DNA from: Kineosporia succinea
GTDB lineage: Bacteria; Actinomycetota; Actinomycetes; Actinomycetales; Kineosporiaceae
DNA length: 64,000 nucleotides
Direction: 5' to 3'
Assembly (NCBI RefSeq): GCF_030811555.1
Contig: NZ_JAUSQZ010000001.1
Span: 1-64,000 of the forward strand
This document shows positions 41,471 to 49,978 of the stretch, piece after piece. Made by a program: the position numbers and the translations under genes. The notes below the pieces were generated by a model that was not told the origin of the DNA, ran no database searches, and saw only the letters and a program-made list of their open reading frames with translations. How positions within the stretch are numbered: the stretch's first letter is position 1; each line of letters opens with the position of its first letter.

Positions 41471-42069
41471 TTGGCGACCCCTCCCACGATGCTCACCACG
41501 TCGTCTCCCCCGTCGACCTCGGCGAGCCGGACCCGCACGCGCTCGAGGGTGGAGGTGGGCAGGTTCTTGCCGACGTGGTCGGCGCGGATCGGCAGTTCCC
41601 GGTGGCCGCGGTCGACCAGCACGGCGAGGCGCACGGCGCGGGGACGGCCGAACTCGCTCAGCGCGTCGAGGGCGGCCCGGATCGTGCGGCCGGAGTAGAG
41701 CACGTCGTCGACCAGCACCACGACCTTGTCGTCGACACCGCCCTCGGGCAGCTCGGTGCCGGCGATCGTGCGGAAGGCCTGCCGGCGCAGGTCGTCGCGG
41801 TGCAGCGTGACGTCGAGCGTGCCGACCGGGACGTCGGTGCCCTCGATCGAGGCGAGGCGAGCGGCCAGCCGGTGGGCCAGGGTCACGCCGCGGGTCGGGA
41901 TGCCCAGCAGAACGAGGTTCTCGGCGCCCTTGTTGTGTTCCAGCACCTCGTGGGCGATGCGGCTGAGCGCGCGGCCGATCTCGGCGGGCTCGAGCACCAC
42001 GCGGGACGTCACCTCGGGTGGATCGTCCGGTGCGCTGGGTGAACTCGGGGCAAGGCTTTTGGGCGACAT
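41467..42069 (-). CDS. pyrR: Bifunctional pyr operon regulator / uracil phosphoribosyltransferase
   Basis: A 200-residue PyrR. The PRPP-binding loop [19 protein letters not shown] and the [18 protein letters not shown] tail are typical. It has a short Ser/Pro-rich N-terminal extension before [17 protein letters not shown]. It binds UMP and then pyr mRNA to reduce expression. AAGGAGG precedes the ATG and lies within the leader hairpin described separately. It is the first gene of the operon, divergent from bldD. Confidence 0.96.
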   Translation of the reverse strand: MSPKSLAPSSPSAPDDPPEVTSRVVLEPAEIGRALSRIAHEVLEHNKGAENLVLLGIPTRGVTLAHRLAARLASIEGTDVPVGTLDVTLHRDDLRRQAFRTIAGTELPEGGVDDKVVVLVDDVLYSGRTIRAALDALSEFGRPRAVRLAVLVDRGHRELPIRADHVGKNLPTSTLERVRVRLAEVDGGDDVVSIVGGVAK

Positions 42070-42078
42070 GTGTCGACC

Positions 42079-42117
42079 CCCTCCTTCTCCGCCTCACGGG
42101 ACGGATCGTTAAAGGAC
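42079..42117 (-). promoter_or_regulatory. PyrR-binding leader hairpin covering the pyrR ribosome binding site
   Basis: On the minus strand, tcctt (42112-42116) can pair with aagga of the Shine-Dalgarno (42082-42086), and ccg (42102-42104) with cgg (42089-42091). The loop between reads tcccgtgagg, matching the PyrR-recognition core (UCCnGnGAGG). This is the layout of translational attenuation by PyrR in actinobacteria. Confidence 0.75.
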
Positions 42118-42246
42118 TGGGCACCGAAGGCGTTTTCGAGCACCTTTCGGCTCCCGGAGGCTACCAGCCGGTGACCGGCCGTGTAGCTCAGGCCCTGTTC
42201 GCCTACGCCGAGTGGCGAATTCCTTCGAGAAGTTTGCCAATGTGAC

Positions 42247-42283
42247 TTGACGGAGTCAGTGACTCTCCGTGACTATCATCGGC
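42247..42283 (+). promoter_or_regulatory. bldD promoter region with probable BldD operator
   Basis: gtgactctccgtgac (42259-42273) fits the Streptomyces BldD box nTnACnCWGnGTnAn with one mismatch. It overlaps an inverted repeat gagtca-g-tgactc (42254-42266). A tatcat hexamer (42274-42279) lies just 4 bases before the ATG, suggesting a -10 element and a leaderless or nearly leaderless mRNA. Autoregulation by BldD is known in Streptomyces; here it is inference. Confidence 0.55.
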
Positions 42284-42781
42284 ATGGCATCTGATTACGC
42301 CAGGGCGCTCGGCGCCCGCCTGCGTGGGATCCGCACCCAGCAGGGGCTGTCCCTTCATGGGGTGGAAGAGAAGTCCGAAGGTCGCTGGAAGGCCGTGGTG
42401 GTCGGCTCGTACGAGCGCGGTGACCGTGCGGTCACGGTTCAGCGTCTCGCCGAGCTCGCTGATTTCTACGGTGTTCCGGTTCAGGCGCTCCTGCCTGACG
42501 CGGCTCCGACGGGGAGCAGCGAGCCCCCGCCGAAGCTGGTGCTCGACCTCGAGCGGCTGCAGTCCGTCCCGGCGGAGAAGGCGGGCCCGCTGGCCCGTTA
42601 CGCAGCCACGATCCAGGGTCAGCGCGGTGACTACAACGGCAAGGTCCTCAGCATCCGGACCGATGACCTGCGTACGCTCGCGGTGATCTATGACGTGCCG
42701 CCGGCCGTGCTGGCCGAGCAGCTGATCACGTGGGGGGTCCTCAACGCGGACGCCCGCCGCGCGGTCGCCTCGGAAGACTGA
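42284..42781 (+). CDS. bldD: BldD-family developmental transcription regulator
   Basis: A 165-residue regulator. An XRE-type HTH (about 5-70, GARLRGIRTQQGLSLHGVEE and KAVVVGSYERGDRAVTVQRL) is followed by a C-terminal domain. The c-di-GMP signature RxD-x8-RxxD is intact: RGD at 114-116 and RTDD at 125-128. In Streptomyces, tetrameric c-di-GMP binds this domain, dimerises BldD and represses sporulation genes. The start MASDYARALG is preferred over the GTG at 42269. It is divergent from pyrR, the same pairing as in Streptomyces, and a terminator follows. Confidence 0.96.
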   Translation: MASDYARALGARLRGIRTQQGLSLHGVEEKSEGRWKAVVVGSYERGDRAVTVQRLAELADFYGVPVQALLPDAAPTGSSEPPPKLVLDLERLQSVPAEKAGPLARYAATIQGQRGDYNGKVLSIRTDDLRTLAVIYDVPPAVLAEQLITWGVLNADARRAVASED

Positions 42782-42843
42782 ACAGGCACCACCCGTATGG
42801 CAACACCTCTGTCCTGAGTGAGGGAGGGGCAGAGTTTCGAGCA

Positions 42844-42870
42844 GAGGACGCCGGGGCGGCCGGCGTCCTC
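42844..42870 (+). terminator. Terminator hairpin after bldD
   Basis: A perfect 11-bp stem, gaggacgccgg / ccggcgtcctc, with a 5-base loop lies 62 bases past the bldD stop. Confidence 0.75.
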
Positions 42871-43190
42871 GACCAACACGTCCTTCGGGCGGCACCACCA
42901 GCAACTCCCGTTTCACCCAGATCTTCAGCAACACCCGCACTTCAGCAACACCCGCAGGCATCAGTGATGTGGCGGTGCGAGCAGCTCCTCTTGCCTGACC
43001 AGGAGCGGCTGGCACCGTCACATCACGCTTTTTGCGGCAGGGTGCTCGCGCTCCGGTGTTCTCGGCTGGGCGGTCCCGTGCTGTCGATGAGGGACGACGT
43101 GCGCACCGATGCGGGCCCCTCGCGTTCACGAAGGGGAGACGAGCGCTCCAGACGACCCCCACGTCCACCATTAGCCCCACGAGCCCCACA
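42871..43190. other. Gene-free interval between bldD and the GGDEF gene
   Basis: Together with the bldD terminator this convergent gap is about 430 bases without a gene. It contains a perfect tandem duplication of cttcagcaacacccgca (42923-42939 and 42940-42956). Nothing else is recognised. Confidence 0.5.
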
Positions 43191-43206
43191 GGCCCCTTCA
43201 GGGGCT
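43191..43206 (-). terminator. Short hairpin after the GGDEF gene
   Basis: gcccc / ggggc with loop ttca, 3 bases past the stop codon. It is a weak but suitably placed stem. Confidence 0.35.
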
Positions 43207-43208
43207 TG

Positions 43209-45011
43209 CTAGGAGGCCTCTTGCCCGGCCCGGCCGGGGTAGGCCTCGCCCACCTCGACCCGGTTACGGCCCGAGCGCTTGGCCCGGTAGAGCTGCTCGT
43301 CGGCCTTCTCGATGAGTTCACGCATGTCGTCACCGAACGCGAGCGCGCTCACGCCGATACTGATCGTCACGCGCAGTCCCGGCCGGATCGACGCCCAGTC
43401 GTGGTCCTGCACGCTGCGTCGCACCCGCTGGCACACCTCGGCCGCGGCCGGGGCGCTGAGACCGGGCAGCGCGATCAGGAACTCCTCGCCACCGAGCCGT
43501 CCGACCAGGTCACCGGCCCGGCACGAGTGCAGCAGCAACCCGGCCACGGCGACCAGGACCTCGTCGCCGACCGGGTGTCCCCAGGTGTCGTTGACGTGCT
43601 TGAAGTGGTCGATGTCGAGCACCGCGAGGCTCAGCGGATGACCCGCCGCGTGCGCCAGCCCGAGCAGCTGCGGAAGCTCCGACTCGATGTGGTGACGGTT
43701 CGAGAGGCGCGTCAGGGCATCCTCGTTGACCTGCCGGTCGAGATCGGCGGCGAGTTGACCCAGCGCCAGGATCTCGGCCTCGAGCTCCCGGCTGCGGGCC
43801 CGGTACAGCTCCGACTCGGTGCGCGCGTCGGCGGCGTCGAGCCGGGCGTGGTCCACCTCGACCAGCTGCACCAGGCGGCGGGCACGGGTGGCGGCGACGG
43901 TCGAGCGCAGCTGCCGCTCCAGTGACGCGTACTCCTTGTAACGACGCAGCGCCGGTTCGTACTGCTGGGTCACTTCGAGTGCCCGGGAGAGCTCGGACGT
44001 GACCATCATCCGCATCGGCAGCTCGTTGAGGTCGTCGGCCATCCGCAGGGCCACCTCGAGCTCGTGCACGGCCCGCATCGCGTCACCGCGTTCGAGCAGT
44101 ACGAAGGCCGAGTGGTAGAGCGTGGACAGCTCCATGGCCTGGAACCCGTGCTCGACCGAGATGCGGCGGCTGTCGAGGATCGCGGTCAGCGAGGCCTCGG
44201 GGTTGCCGGCGAGGGCGAGGAGCATGCCGTGGTTGTCGAGAGCCAGCGCCTGGCGGTATGGGGTGCCGTGCAGCGGGTGCCGCGACAGCTCGACCGCCAT
44301 CACGGCATGCGCGAGCCCTTCGTCGAGCACGGCCCTGGCCTCGTGCGGCTCACCGCCGTCGTGCAGGAGCTGACGGTGGAACCCGATCGCGTTGTCGGCG
44401 ATGTTGTTGACGATGCAGAAGCGGGCGTCGACGTCGAGGCCGGCCGCGAGTTCGAGGGCGCGGAGCTGGAAGTCACGGGCCCGGCGGAAGTCCTGCATCG
44501 CGGTGTGCACGACGGCGATGCGGTTGAGGACCCAGAACAGCAGGGGCCGGTCGTTCAGGCGGGCGGCGACCTCGCGGGCGACGGCCAGACTGGAGAGGGC
44601 CTCGTCGGCCAGGCCGAGTTCGTTGAGCGCCAGGGCCTGCACGATGAGCAGTTCGCCCAGGCCGTGCTCGTCGCCGAGGTCACGCAGGGCCTGGGCGGCC
44701 TGGTCGCAGACCTGGCTGCAGGCCTCGTTGTCGCCGAGACGGGTGAGGTGGCGGGCCAGGAGCACCAGCGCGGACGCCTCGGCCCGGCGGTCGCCGAGCG
44801 CCACGGCCAGGTCGGCGGCCTCGCGGGAGACGGTGACGCCGTGCTCGCTGCCGCCGCTGTCGAGGGCGGCGGTGGAGGCGGTGAGGAGCTCGATCAGGTG
44901 GATCGAGTCACGCTGCCGGGGCTCGTCGAAGGCGCGGGGCTCGTCGAAGGCGCGGGGCTCGTCGTGAGGGCGAAGGTCGTCGCCGGGGCGCGGTTCGTCG
45001 CTCGCGTCCAT
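43209..45011 (-). CDS. TPR-GGDEF diguanylate cyclase
   Basis: A 600-residue soluble protein. The N-terminus is acidic and repetitive (EPRAFD units, from an 18-bp DNA repeat at 44920-44964). About residues 30-380 are helical TPR-like repeats. A coiled-coil linker and a GGDEF domain (about 425-590) follow. The active site is GGEEF near 508-512, and the inhibitory I-site RAGD lies exactly five residues before it, so it looks like an active, product-inhibited c-di-GMP synthase. There is no EAL domain or membrane helix. The cue sensed by the TPRs is unknown. It lies beside bldD, whose product is a c-di-GMP effector. Confidence 0.9.
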   Translation of the reverse strand: MDASDEPRPGDDLRPHDEPRAFDEPRAFDEPRQRDSIHLIELLTASTAALDSGGSEHGVTVSREAADLAVALGDRRAEASALVLLARHLTRLGDNEACSQVCDQAAQALRDLGDEHGLGELLIVQALALNELGLADEALSSLAVAREVAARLNDRPLLFWVLNRIAVVHTAMQDFRRARDFQLRALELAAGLDVDARFCIVNNIADNAIGFHRQLLHDGGEPHEARAVLDEGLAHAVMAVELSRHPLHGTPYRQALALDNHGMLLALAGNPEASLTAILDSRRISVEHGFQAMELSTLYHSAFVLLERGDAMRAVHELEVALRMADDLNELPMRMMVTSELSRALEVTQQYEPALRRYKEYASLERQLRSTVAATRARRLVQLVEVDHARLDAADARTESELYRARSRELEAEILALGQLAADLDRQVNEDALTRLSNRHHIESELPQLLGLAHAAGHPLSLAVLDIDHFKHVNDTWGHPVGDEVLVAVAGLLLHSCRAGDLVGRLGGEEFLIALPGLSAPAAAEVCQRVRRSVQDHDWASIRPGLRVTISIGVSALAFGDDMRELIEKADEQLYRAKRSGRNRVEVGEAYPGRAGQEAS

Positions 45012-45040
45012 CGCGACACCTCCGCACCATCGATCCCGAC

Positions 45041-45062
45041 ATTGACACCGATCGGCGTCAAT
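45041..45062. promoter_or_regulatory. 22-bp near-perfect palindrome upstream of the GGDEF gene
   Basis: attgacaccgatcggcgtcaat is self-complementary except for one symmetric position. It lies 29 bases before the start codon, where a regulator would overlap the core promoter. The regulator is unknown. Confidence 0.45.
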
Positions 45063-45087
45063 AACCGGTCCATCGGCAGCGAAGGGG

Positions 45088-45122
45088 GTGCACTACAGAG
45101 AGATTGATGTCTCTGCGTGCAC
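45088..45122 (-). terminator. Imperfect hairpin after nusB
   Basis: gtgca / tgcac and cagaga / tctctg arms separated by small internal loops, between the end of nusB and the GGDEF gene. It could end the aro-efp-nusB transcript. Confidence 0.35.
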
Positions 45123-45208
45123 GCCCGTCACATTGATGCGAGGAGAGCGTCCGGACGGCGTAGCCGACGATGACACTCTGCCACCTGATGGGTACGCCTA
45201 GGTACCAC

Positions 45209-45619
45209 TCAGGAAGATGCCTTGACCTCGAGGAGCCGGGCCAGCAGGCCGTTCACGAAGTTGGGCGAGTCGTCGGTGGACAGCGTGCGCGCCAGCTCGA
45301 CCGCCTCGTCGATCGCGACGGCGTCGGGAACGTCGTCGTTGTAGAGCAGTTCCCACGAGCCCAGCCGCAGCACGGCCCGGTCGACCGCGGGCATCCGCTC
45401 GACGGTCCAGCCGTGCGAGTAGGTGGACAGCAGCTCGTCGATGCGCTCGGTCTGGGCGGCGACGCCCTCGACCAGCTCGACGGCGTACGCCGGGAGCACC
45501 CGGTTGGGGTCCTTCTCGTCCTTCCGGTCGGCCAGGACCGTCAGCGGGTCGACCCCGCGGACGTCTGCCTCGAAGAGGATGTCGAGAGCCCGCTTCCGGG
45601 CCTTGCTCCGTGCTCCCAT
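45209..45619 (-). CDS. nusB: Transcription antitermination factor NusB
   Basis: A 136-residue all-helical RNA-binding protein (KARKRALDILFEADVRG; SWELLYNDDVPDAVAIDEAV; NFVNGLLARL). It binds boxA with NusE in rRNA antitermination. ATG start at 45619, 47 bases after efp. Standard efp-nusB order. Confidence 0.96.
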   Translation of the reverse strand: MGARSKARKRALDILFEADVRGVDPLTVLADRKDEKDPNRVLPAYAVELVEGVAAQTERIDELLSTYSHGWTVERMPAVDRAVLRLGSWELLYNDDVPDAVAIDEAVELARTLSTDDSPNFVNGLLARLLEVKASS

Positions 45620-45666
45620 GCGCTTGTACTGCTCGCTTCCGGCGGTCTTGACGGCGTTGATGACGG

Positions 45667-46227
45667 TCAGTTGACGCGGCTCAGGTAGTCGCCCGTGCGG
45701 GTGTCCACCTTGACCTTGGTGCCGGTCTCGACGAAGAGCGGGACCTGGATCTCGTGGCCGGTCTCGACGGTCGCGGGCTTGGTACCACCGGTGGAGCGGT
45801 CGCCCTGCAGGCCCGGCTCGGTGTAGGTGATCGTGAGGACGACCGAGGTCGGCAGCTCGACGTACAGCGGGGTGCCGTCGTGCGTGGCGACGACCGCCAT
45901 GTCGCTCTCCAGCATGAACTTCGCCGCGTCGCCGACCGTGGCCGCGGAGATGTGCAGCTGGTCGTACGTGTCGTTGTCCATGAAGACGTAGTCTTCGCCG
46001 TCCTTGTACAGGTACTGCATGTCGCGCTTGTCGACGTTGGCCGTCTCGACCTTGGTGCCGGCGTTGAACGTCTTGTCGACGACCTTGCCGTTGAGCACGT
46101 GCTTCAGCTTGGTGCGCACGAACGCGGGGCCCTTGCCGGGCTTCACGTGCTGGAACTCGACGACGGACCAGAGCTGCCCTTCGAGGTTCAGCACCAGGCC
46201 GTTCTTCAGGTCGTTCGTCGATGCCAC
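45667..46227 (-). CDS. efp: Elongation factor P
   Basis: A 186-residue EF-P that relieves ribosome stalling at polyproline stretches, of which this GC-rich proteome has many. Domain I carries the P-site loop [15 protein letters not shown] with an unmodified-type Lys context, as in actinobacteria. Domains II and III are complete, ending [14 protein letters not shown]. The start is GTG 46227. The pepQ gene often found between aroQ and efp is missing. Confidence 0.97.
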   Translation of the reverse strand: MASTNDLKNGLVLNLEGQLWSVVEFQHVKPGKGPAFVRTKLKHVLNGKVVDKTFNAGTKVETANVDKRDMQYLYKDGEDYVFMDNDTYDQLHISAATVGDAAKFMLESDMAVVATHDGTPLYVELPTSVVLTITYTEPGLQGDRSTGGTKPATVETGHEIQVPLFVETGTKVKVDTRTGDYLSRVN

Positions 46228-46321
46228 GTGTGGTTCTCTCTCGTCTGCATGCGGACGCGCGGACCTCTCGTGGGGCCCGGCGCGATGGTCTGAATCCGGT
46301 GAAGTCTAGCCGCTGCCTGAA

Positions 46322-46762
46322 TTAGCCGCGTGCAGCTACGGCGCGCAGGGCCAGCAGGTACCCCTCCCGGCCGAAACCGGCGATGGTGCCGGTGGAGACG
46401 CCGCCCACCACGCTGGTGTGGCGGAACACCTCACGAGCGGCCGGGTTGGACAGGTGCACCTCGACCAGCGTGAGCCCGGCCTTGGTCACCATCGCGCAGG
46501 CGTCGCGGATCGCGTAGGAGTAGTGCGTGAACGCGGCCGGGTTCAGCACCACGTGCGCCCCGGCGTCGACCGCCCCGTGCAGCCAGCCGATCATCTCGGA
46601 CTCGTCGTCGGTCTGCCGGACCTCCACCTCGAGCCCGAACTCCCGGCCGGCCTCGACGCACGCCGCGCTCAGGTCGGCGAGGGTGTCGCTGCCGTAGACG
46701 TCGGGTTCACGGACGCCGAGGCGGCCGAGATTGGGGCCGTTGAGGACGAGGACGGAGGTCAT
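46322..46762 (-). CDS. aroQ: 3-dehydroquinate dehydratase, type II
   Basis: A 146-residue enzyme of the shikimate pathway. Motifs are LNGPNLGRLGVREPDVYG with the catalytic Tyr, NPAAFTHYSYAIRDA, and EVHLSNPAAREVFRHTSVV with the catalytic His. Complete. It lies 94 bases ahead of efp and is separated from aroB by a membrane protein, a Uma2 gene and a Uma2 remnant. Confidence 0.96.
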   Translation of the reverse strand: MTSVLVLNGPNLGRLGVREPDVYGSDTLADLSAACVEAGREFGLEVEVRQTDDESEMIGWLHGAVDAGAHVVLNPAAFTHYSYAIRDACAMVTKAGLTLVEVHLSNPAAREVFRHTSVVGGVSTGTIAGFGREGYLLALRAVAARG

Positions 46763-46781
46763 GGACGGAGGTTACCCAGGC

Positions 46782-46895
46782 TCACTCGTCGTCGGTGAGC
46801 GGGAACCGGCTCGTGTCGATGACGACGGGGAACGGGGGCAGCAGAGTGATCGGCTCGCCGTACGCCACGGACAGGTACTGCGGCACCCCACCCCA
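46782..46895 (-). pseudogene. Remnant of a Uma2-family gene
   Basis: The last 37 residues of this frame, GGVPQYLSVAYGEPITLLPP then FPVVIDTSRFPLTDDE, resemble the C-terminal end of the intact Uma2 protein nearby (GGIPQYL, VPFGERIELAAPLSVVLDTG). About 25-30 residues between the two conserved blocks are missing. No N-terminal domain can be found upstream. It is best read as a decayed or partly deleted copy. Confidence 0.6.
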
Positions 46896-47051
46896 GGCCG
46901 CGCTCCGATGCACCCGGAAGATCTCGTCGAAGGCCGAAACCAGCCTTCGGTTGAGACATTCGACCGTATGACGGTGCCACGGCCCGGCGTTCGACGGACA
47001 GCGCGACGGCGAAACCCTCCTCTTCACAGGTGAAATGCATGTGCCCGGCGA

Positions 47052-47624
47052 TCAGCCCACCTCGGGTCGCACGAATGCGCCGGTGTCCAGGACCACGGAC
47101 AGCGGGGCCGCGAGCTCGATCCGTTCCCCGAACGGCACCCGGACGACGTCCTGGTACACGCCGTCGACCGGGCGGGAGAACAGGCTCACCGTCGGGCCGC
47201 CCGGGTCAGACGCGTCGACCAGCAGGTACTGCGGGATGCCGCCCCGGGCGTAGGCGCGCCACTTGCGGTTGCGGTCGTTGACCGCACTGTCGGGTGTGGT
47301 GATCTCGACCGCCACGACGAACACGTCCATCGGCACGGACCGGGAGTTCCAGCGGATGCGGCTCTCGTGGGCCACGCACAGGTCGGGGACGTAGATCCCG
47401 TCGTCGGGCAGCGAGGCCGGCAGGTCCCAGCCGACGAAGTACTCGTCGTCGGTGATCGCGTCGAAGAACTGCCTGGTCAGCAGCCCACCGATCACGTTGT
47501 GCTCGCCGCCGGCGGTGAGCGGCATGAGCAGGATGCCGTCGGTCGCCGCCTGGGCGACCCGCCAGCCGTCGGGCACCTCGAGTTCGTCCCAGGCACGCAC
47601 CACGTCGGGCCAGATCTGCGTCAT
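47052..47624 (-). CDS. Uma2 family (PD-(D/E)xK) putative endonuclease
   Basis: A 190-residue protein, start ATG 47624 (MTQIWPDVVRAWDELEVPDG) preceded by GGGGGA. The fold markers GGEHNVIGGLLTRQF, VPDLCV, VVAVEITTPDS and NRKWRAYARGGIPQYLLVD give the D...E-x(n)-K pattern of Uma2 proteins. These are abundant in actinobacteria and cyanobacteria and nuclease-like, but their biological role is unknown. A decayed relative lies next to it. Confidence 0.85.
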   Translation of the reverse strand: MTQIWPDVVRAWDELEVPDGWRVAQAATDGILLMPLTAGGEHNVIGGLLTRQFFDAITDDEYFVGWDLPASLPDDGIYVPDLCVAHESRIRWNSRSVPMDVFVVAVEITTPDSAVNDRNRKWRAYARGGIPQYLLVDASDPGGPTVSLFSRPVDGVYQDVVRVPFGERIELAAPLSVVLDTGAFVRPEVG

Positions 47625-47705
47625 CGTCCATCCCCCTTCGACCTCCGTCACGATACCGGAAAATTCCGAAAGGTTCGGCATAATCCCGACTCGGTCACGT
47701 CGTCC

Positions 47706-48845
47706 TCAGACCACGACCTCGCTCCGGCGGCCCTGAGCGACCACGACCGCGAACATCACCAGGCAGGCCGCGGCCGGCAGGTACCAGGTGTTCTGCCAGG
47801 TCCAGAACGCCGGGGACAGCTGCACGAACGGCGCCACCATCAGCACCGGCGCGGCCACCGGCCACCGGTCCCGCGCGAAGCCGGCCCCCACCACGAGGAG
47901 CACCAGAACGGCGGTCCAGTAGTAGGCCAGGATCAGCGGATCCAGCGCCAGCCGGGCGAGCACCACCGCGAGCGGGCCGAGCCACACCAGCTCGGCCCGG
48001 CGGCCCAGGGCCCGGGCCAGGGCGCACCCGGCCAGTCCGGCGAGCAGCCCCTGCAGCACCCGGGCGTACCAGCCCGTCTGCACGTGCTCGGGAAACAGCT
48101 GTCCCCACAGGGTTTCCCGCACCACCGGCCAGGTCAGGTCGAACAGCTCGAAGTGACCGGTGGCCACGAAGGGCAGGTACGCGGCGACCGCCGTGGTGAC
48201 GAACACCGCGACGGCCCGGGCCAGGAACGGGAAACGGCGCTCGGTCAGCAGCAGCCCGGCTGCCAGCACACCCCACGGCTCCCACCCCGCCGCCAGTCCG
48301 ATGACCAGGGCCGCGGCCGAACTGCGGCCCCGCACCAGAAGACTCGCGGCCCAGATCCAGGCGACGGCGACCCCGGCCTGCGCGAGATGCCCCTCGGCGC
48401 ACCACCGCACCGGCAGCATCAGCACCAGCGAGGCCGCACCGGCCGCGAACTCCGCGGGGGCTGACGGTTCCAGCGAGTGCACCGCACGCAGGTGCCGGAC
48501 GAACACCATGACCGCCCCGGTGACGACCGCCCCGGCGACGGCCCGCACGAGCACGTCGGGCGCCCCGTAGGCCAGGCAGCGCATGCTCCCGCCCGCCGAC
48601 GGATTCATCAACCAGGCCGCCAGCAGTTCGAAAGGCCCGGCCTGCATCCAGGAACTGGCGTAGACCGAGGCGAGGTCGCCGGTCAGGACCGCCCGGCCAC
48701 CGGCGGCGAACTGCTGCAGGTCCCAGGCCGCCGGGGGCCGGACGACCAGGGCCTCGAACGCGGCGACGAGACACAGGGCCCAACGCAGCCGGACGAGCCG
48801 GTCCAGCACGGTCCCCGGGAGGAGGAGAGGATCACCGGTCGCCAC
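47706..48845 (-). CDS. Polytopic membrane protein, possibly a GT-C-type glycosyltransferase
   Basis: A 379-residue protein with about nine to ten hydrophobic helices. An early luminal loop has WDLQQFAAGGRAVLTGDLAS, reminiscent of the first loop of polyprenol-phosphate-dependent mannosyltransferases (WD/YxxxF...). Other features are AAGWEPWGVLAAGLLL and WTWQNTWYLPAA. No family can be named with certainty. It lies between aroB and Uma2, breaking the usual aroB-aroQ link. The GTG start is tentative. Confidence 0.6.
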   Translation of the reverse strand: MATGDPLLLPGTVLDRLVRLRWALCLVAAFEALVVRPPAAWDLQQFAAGGRAVLTGDLASVYASSWMQAGPFELLAAWLMNPSAGGSMRCLAYGAPDVLVRAVAGAVVTGAVMVFVRHLRAVHSLEPSAPAEFAAGAASLVLMLPVRWCAEGHLAQAGVAVAWIWAASLLVRGRSSAAALVIGLAAGWEPWGVLAAGLLLTERRFPFLARAVAVFVTTAVAAYLPFVATGHFELFDLTWPVVRETLWGQLFPEHVQTGWYARVLQGLLAGLAGCALARALGRRAELVWLGPLAVVLARLALDPLILAYYWTAVLVLLVVGAGFARDRWPVAAPVLMVAPFVQLSPAFWTWQNTWYLPAAACLVMFAVVVAQGRRSEVVV

Positions 48846-48892
48846 CGAGTGAGATTCGGCGACCGTTGATCCGTCCTTGAGGTGACCTCGGT

Positions 48893-49978
48893 CTACTCGC
48901 TGATCAGCCGGTAGGCCTCTTCGAGCAGCGCGGGCTCCGGGCCCTCGAGACGCCCGGGCTGGGCCAGGCCGTCCAGCACCACGAAACGCATGAGGTCGCC
49001 GCGGTTCTTCTTGTCGCGGCCCATCGCCGCGATCAGCGCGGGCCAGCGATCGCCCCGGTAGGTGCGCGGCAGGCCCAGGCTCGCGAGCGCCTCGGTGTGC
49101 CGGGTGACCAGGTCGGACGGGGTGCGCCCGGCCAGCTCGCCGAGCCGCGCGACGTACATCATCCCGACCGCGACGGCCTCGCCGTGGCGCCAGGTGTAGT
49201 GCTCGACCTGCTCCACGCCGTGCGCGAAGGTGTGGCCGTAGTTGAGGAACTCGCGCTCCCCCGACTCCTTCAGGTCGTTGGTGACGACCTTGGCCTTGAC
49301 CGCGATGGCCCGCTCGACCAGTTCGCGCACCGCGTCCGAGTCCCAGGTGGTGGCGGCCGCCGGGTCACGCTCGATCAGCTCGAGGATGGCCGGGTCGGCG
49401 ATGAAGCCGCACTTCACCACCTCGGCCAGACCGGCGACCAGGTCGGCGTGCGGCAGGGTGCGCAGCGCGTCGAGGTCACAGATCACGGCGCGGGGCGGGT
49501 GGAAGGCGCCGACCAGGTTCTTGCCCTCGGCCGTGTTGATGCCGGTCTTGCCGCCGACCGCGGCGTCGACCATGCCGAGCAGCGTCGTCGGCACCTGCAC
49601 CACGGCGACGCCGCGCAGCCAGCTGGCCGCGACGAACCCCGCGAGATCGGTGACGGCTCCCCCGCCCAGCCCGACCACCGCGTCCGAACGTGTGAAACCG
49701 GCCTGGCCGAGGAGCGCCCAGCACATGGTGAGAGTCTCGGCGGTCTTGGCGTTCTCGCCGTCGGGGACCTCGATCAGCAGGGGACGCAGGCCTGCGTCGG
49801 TGAGCTGCTGGTTCACGGTGCGACCGAGGGCGCGCAGGGTGCGCGGGTGCACGATCGCGACCCGGGTGACCTTGTCGCCGAGGGCCTGCGGCAGGCCGGC
49901 GAGCACGCCCGGGCCGATCGTCACCTCGTAGCGATCGCTCAGCCCCACGGGAATCTTCGTCGCGATGTCGTCACTCAT
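48893..49978 (-). CDS. aroB: 3-dehydroquinate synthase
   Basis: A 361-residue NAD- and metal-dependent enzyme turning DAHP into dehydroquinate. Motifs are VGLGGGAVTDLAGFVAASWL, VPTTLLGMVDAAVGGKTGIN, EVVKCGFIADP and GHTFAHGVEQVEHYTWRHGE with metal-binding His. It overlaps the aroK end by eight bases. Confidence 0.97.
   Translation of the reverse strand: MSDDIATKIPVGLSDRYEVTIGPGVLAGLPQALGDKVTRVAIVHPRTLRALGRTVNQQLTDAGLRPLLIEVPDGENAKTAETLTMCWALLGQAGFTRSDAVVGLGGGAVTDLAGFVAASWLRGVAVVQVPTTLLGMVDAAVGGKTGINTAEGKNLVGAFHPPRAVICDLDALRTLPHADLVAGLAEVVKCGFIADPAILELIERDPAAATTWDSDAVRELVERAIAVKAKVVTNDLKESGEREFLNYGHTFAHGVEQVEHYTWRHGEAVAVGMMYVARLGELAGRTPSDLVTRHTEALASLGLPRTYRGDRWPALIAAMGRDKKNRGDLMRFVVLDGLAQPGRLEGPEPALLEEAYRLISE

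Noticed and set aside
42180-42200. tRNA-like gtgtagctcag segment between pyrR and bldD
   Set aside because: No acceptor stem, anticodon arm or T-loop can be built around it.
47695-48783. Alternative 362-residue frame over the membrane protein
   Set aside because: It is Arg/Gly/Pro-rich with no hydrophobic helices, while the 379-residue frame shows a regular membrane-helix pattern.
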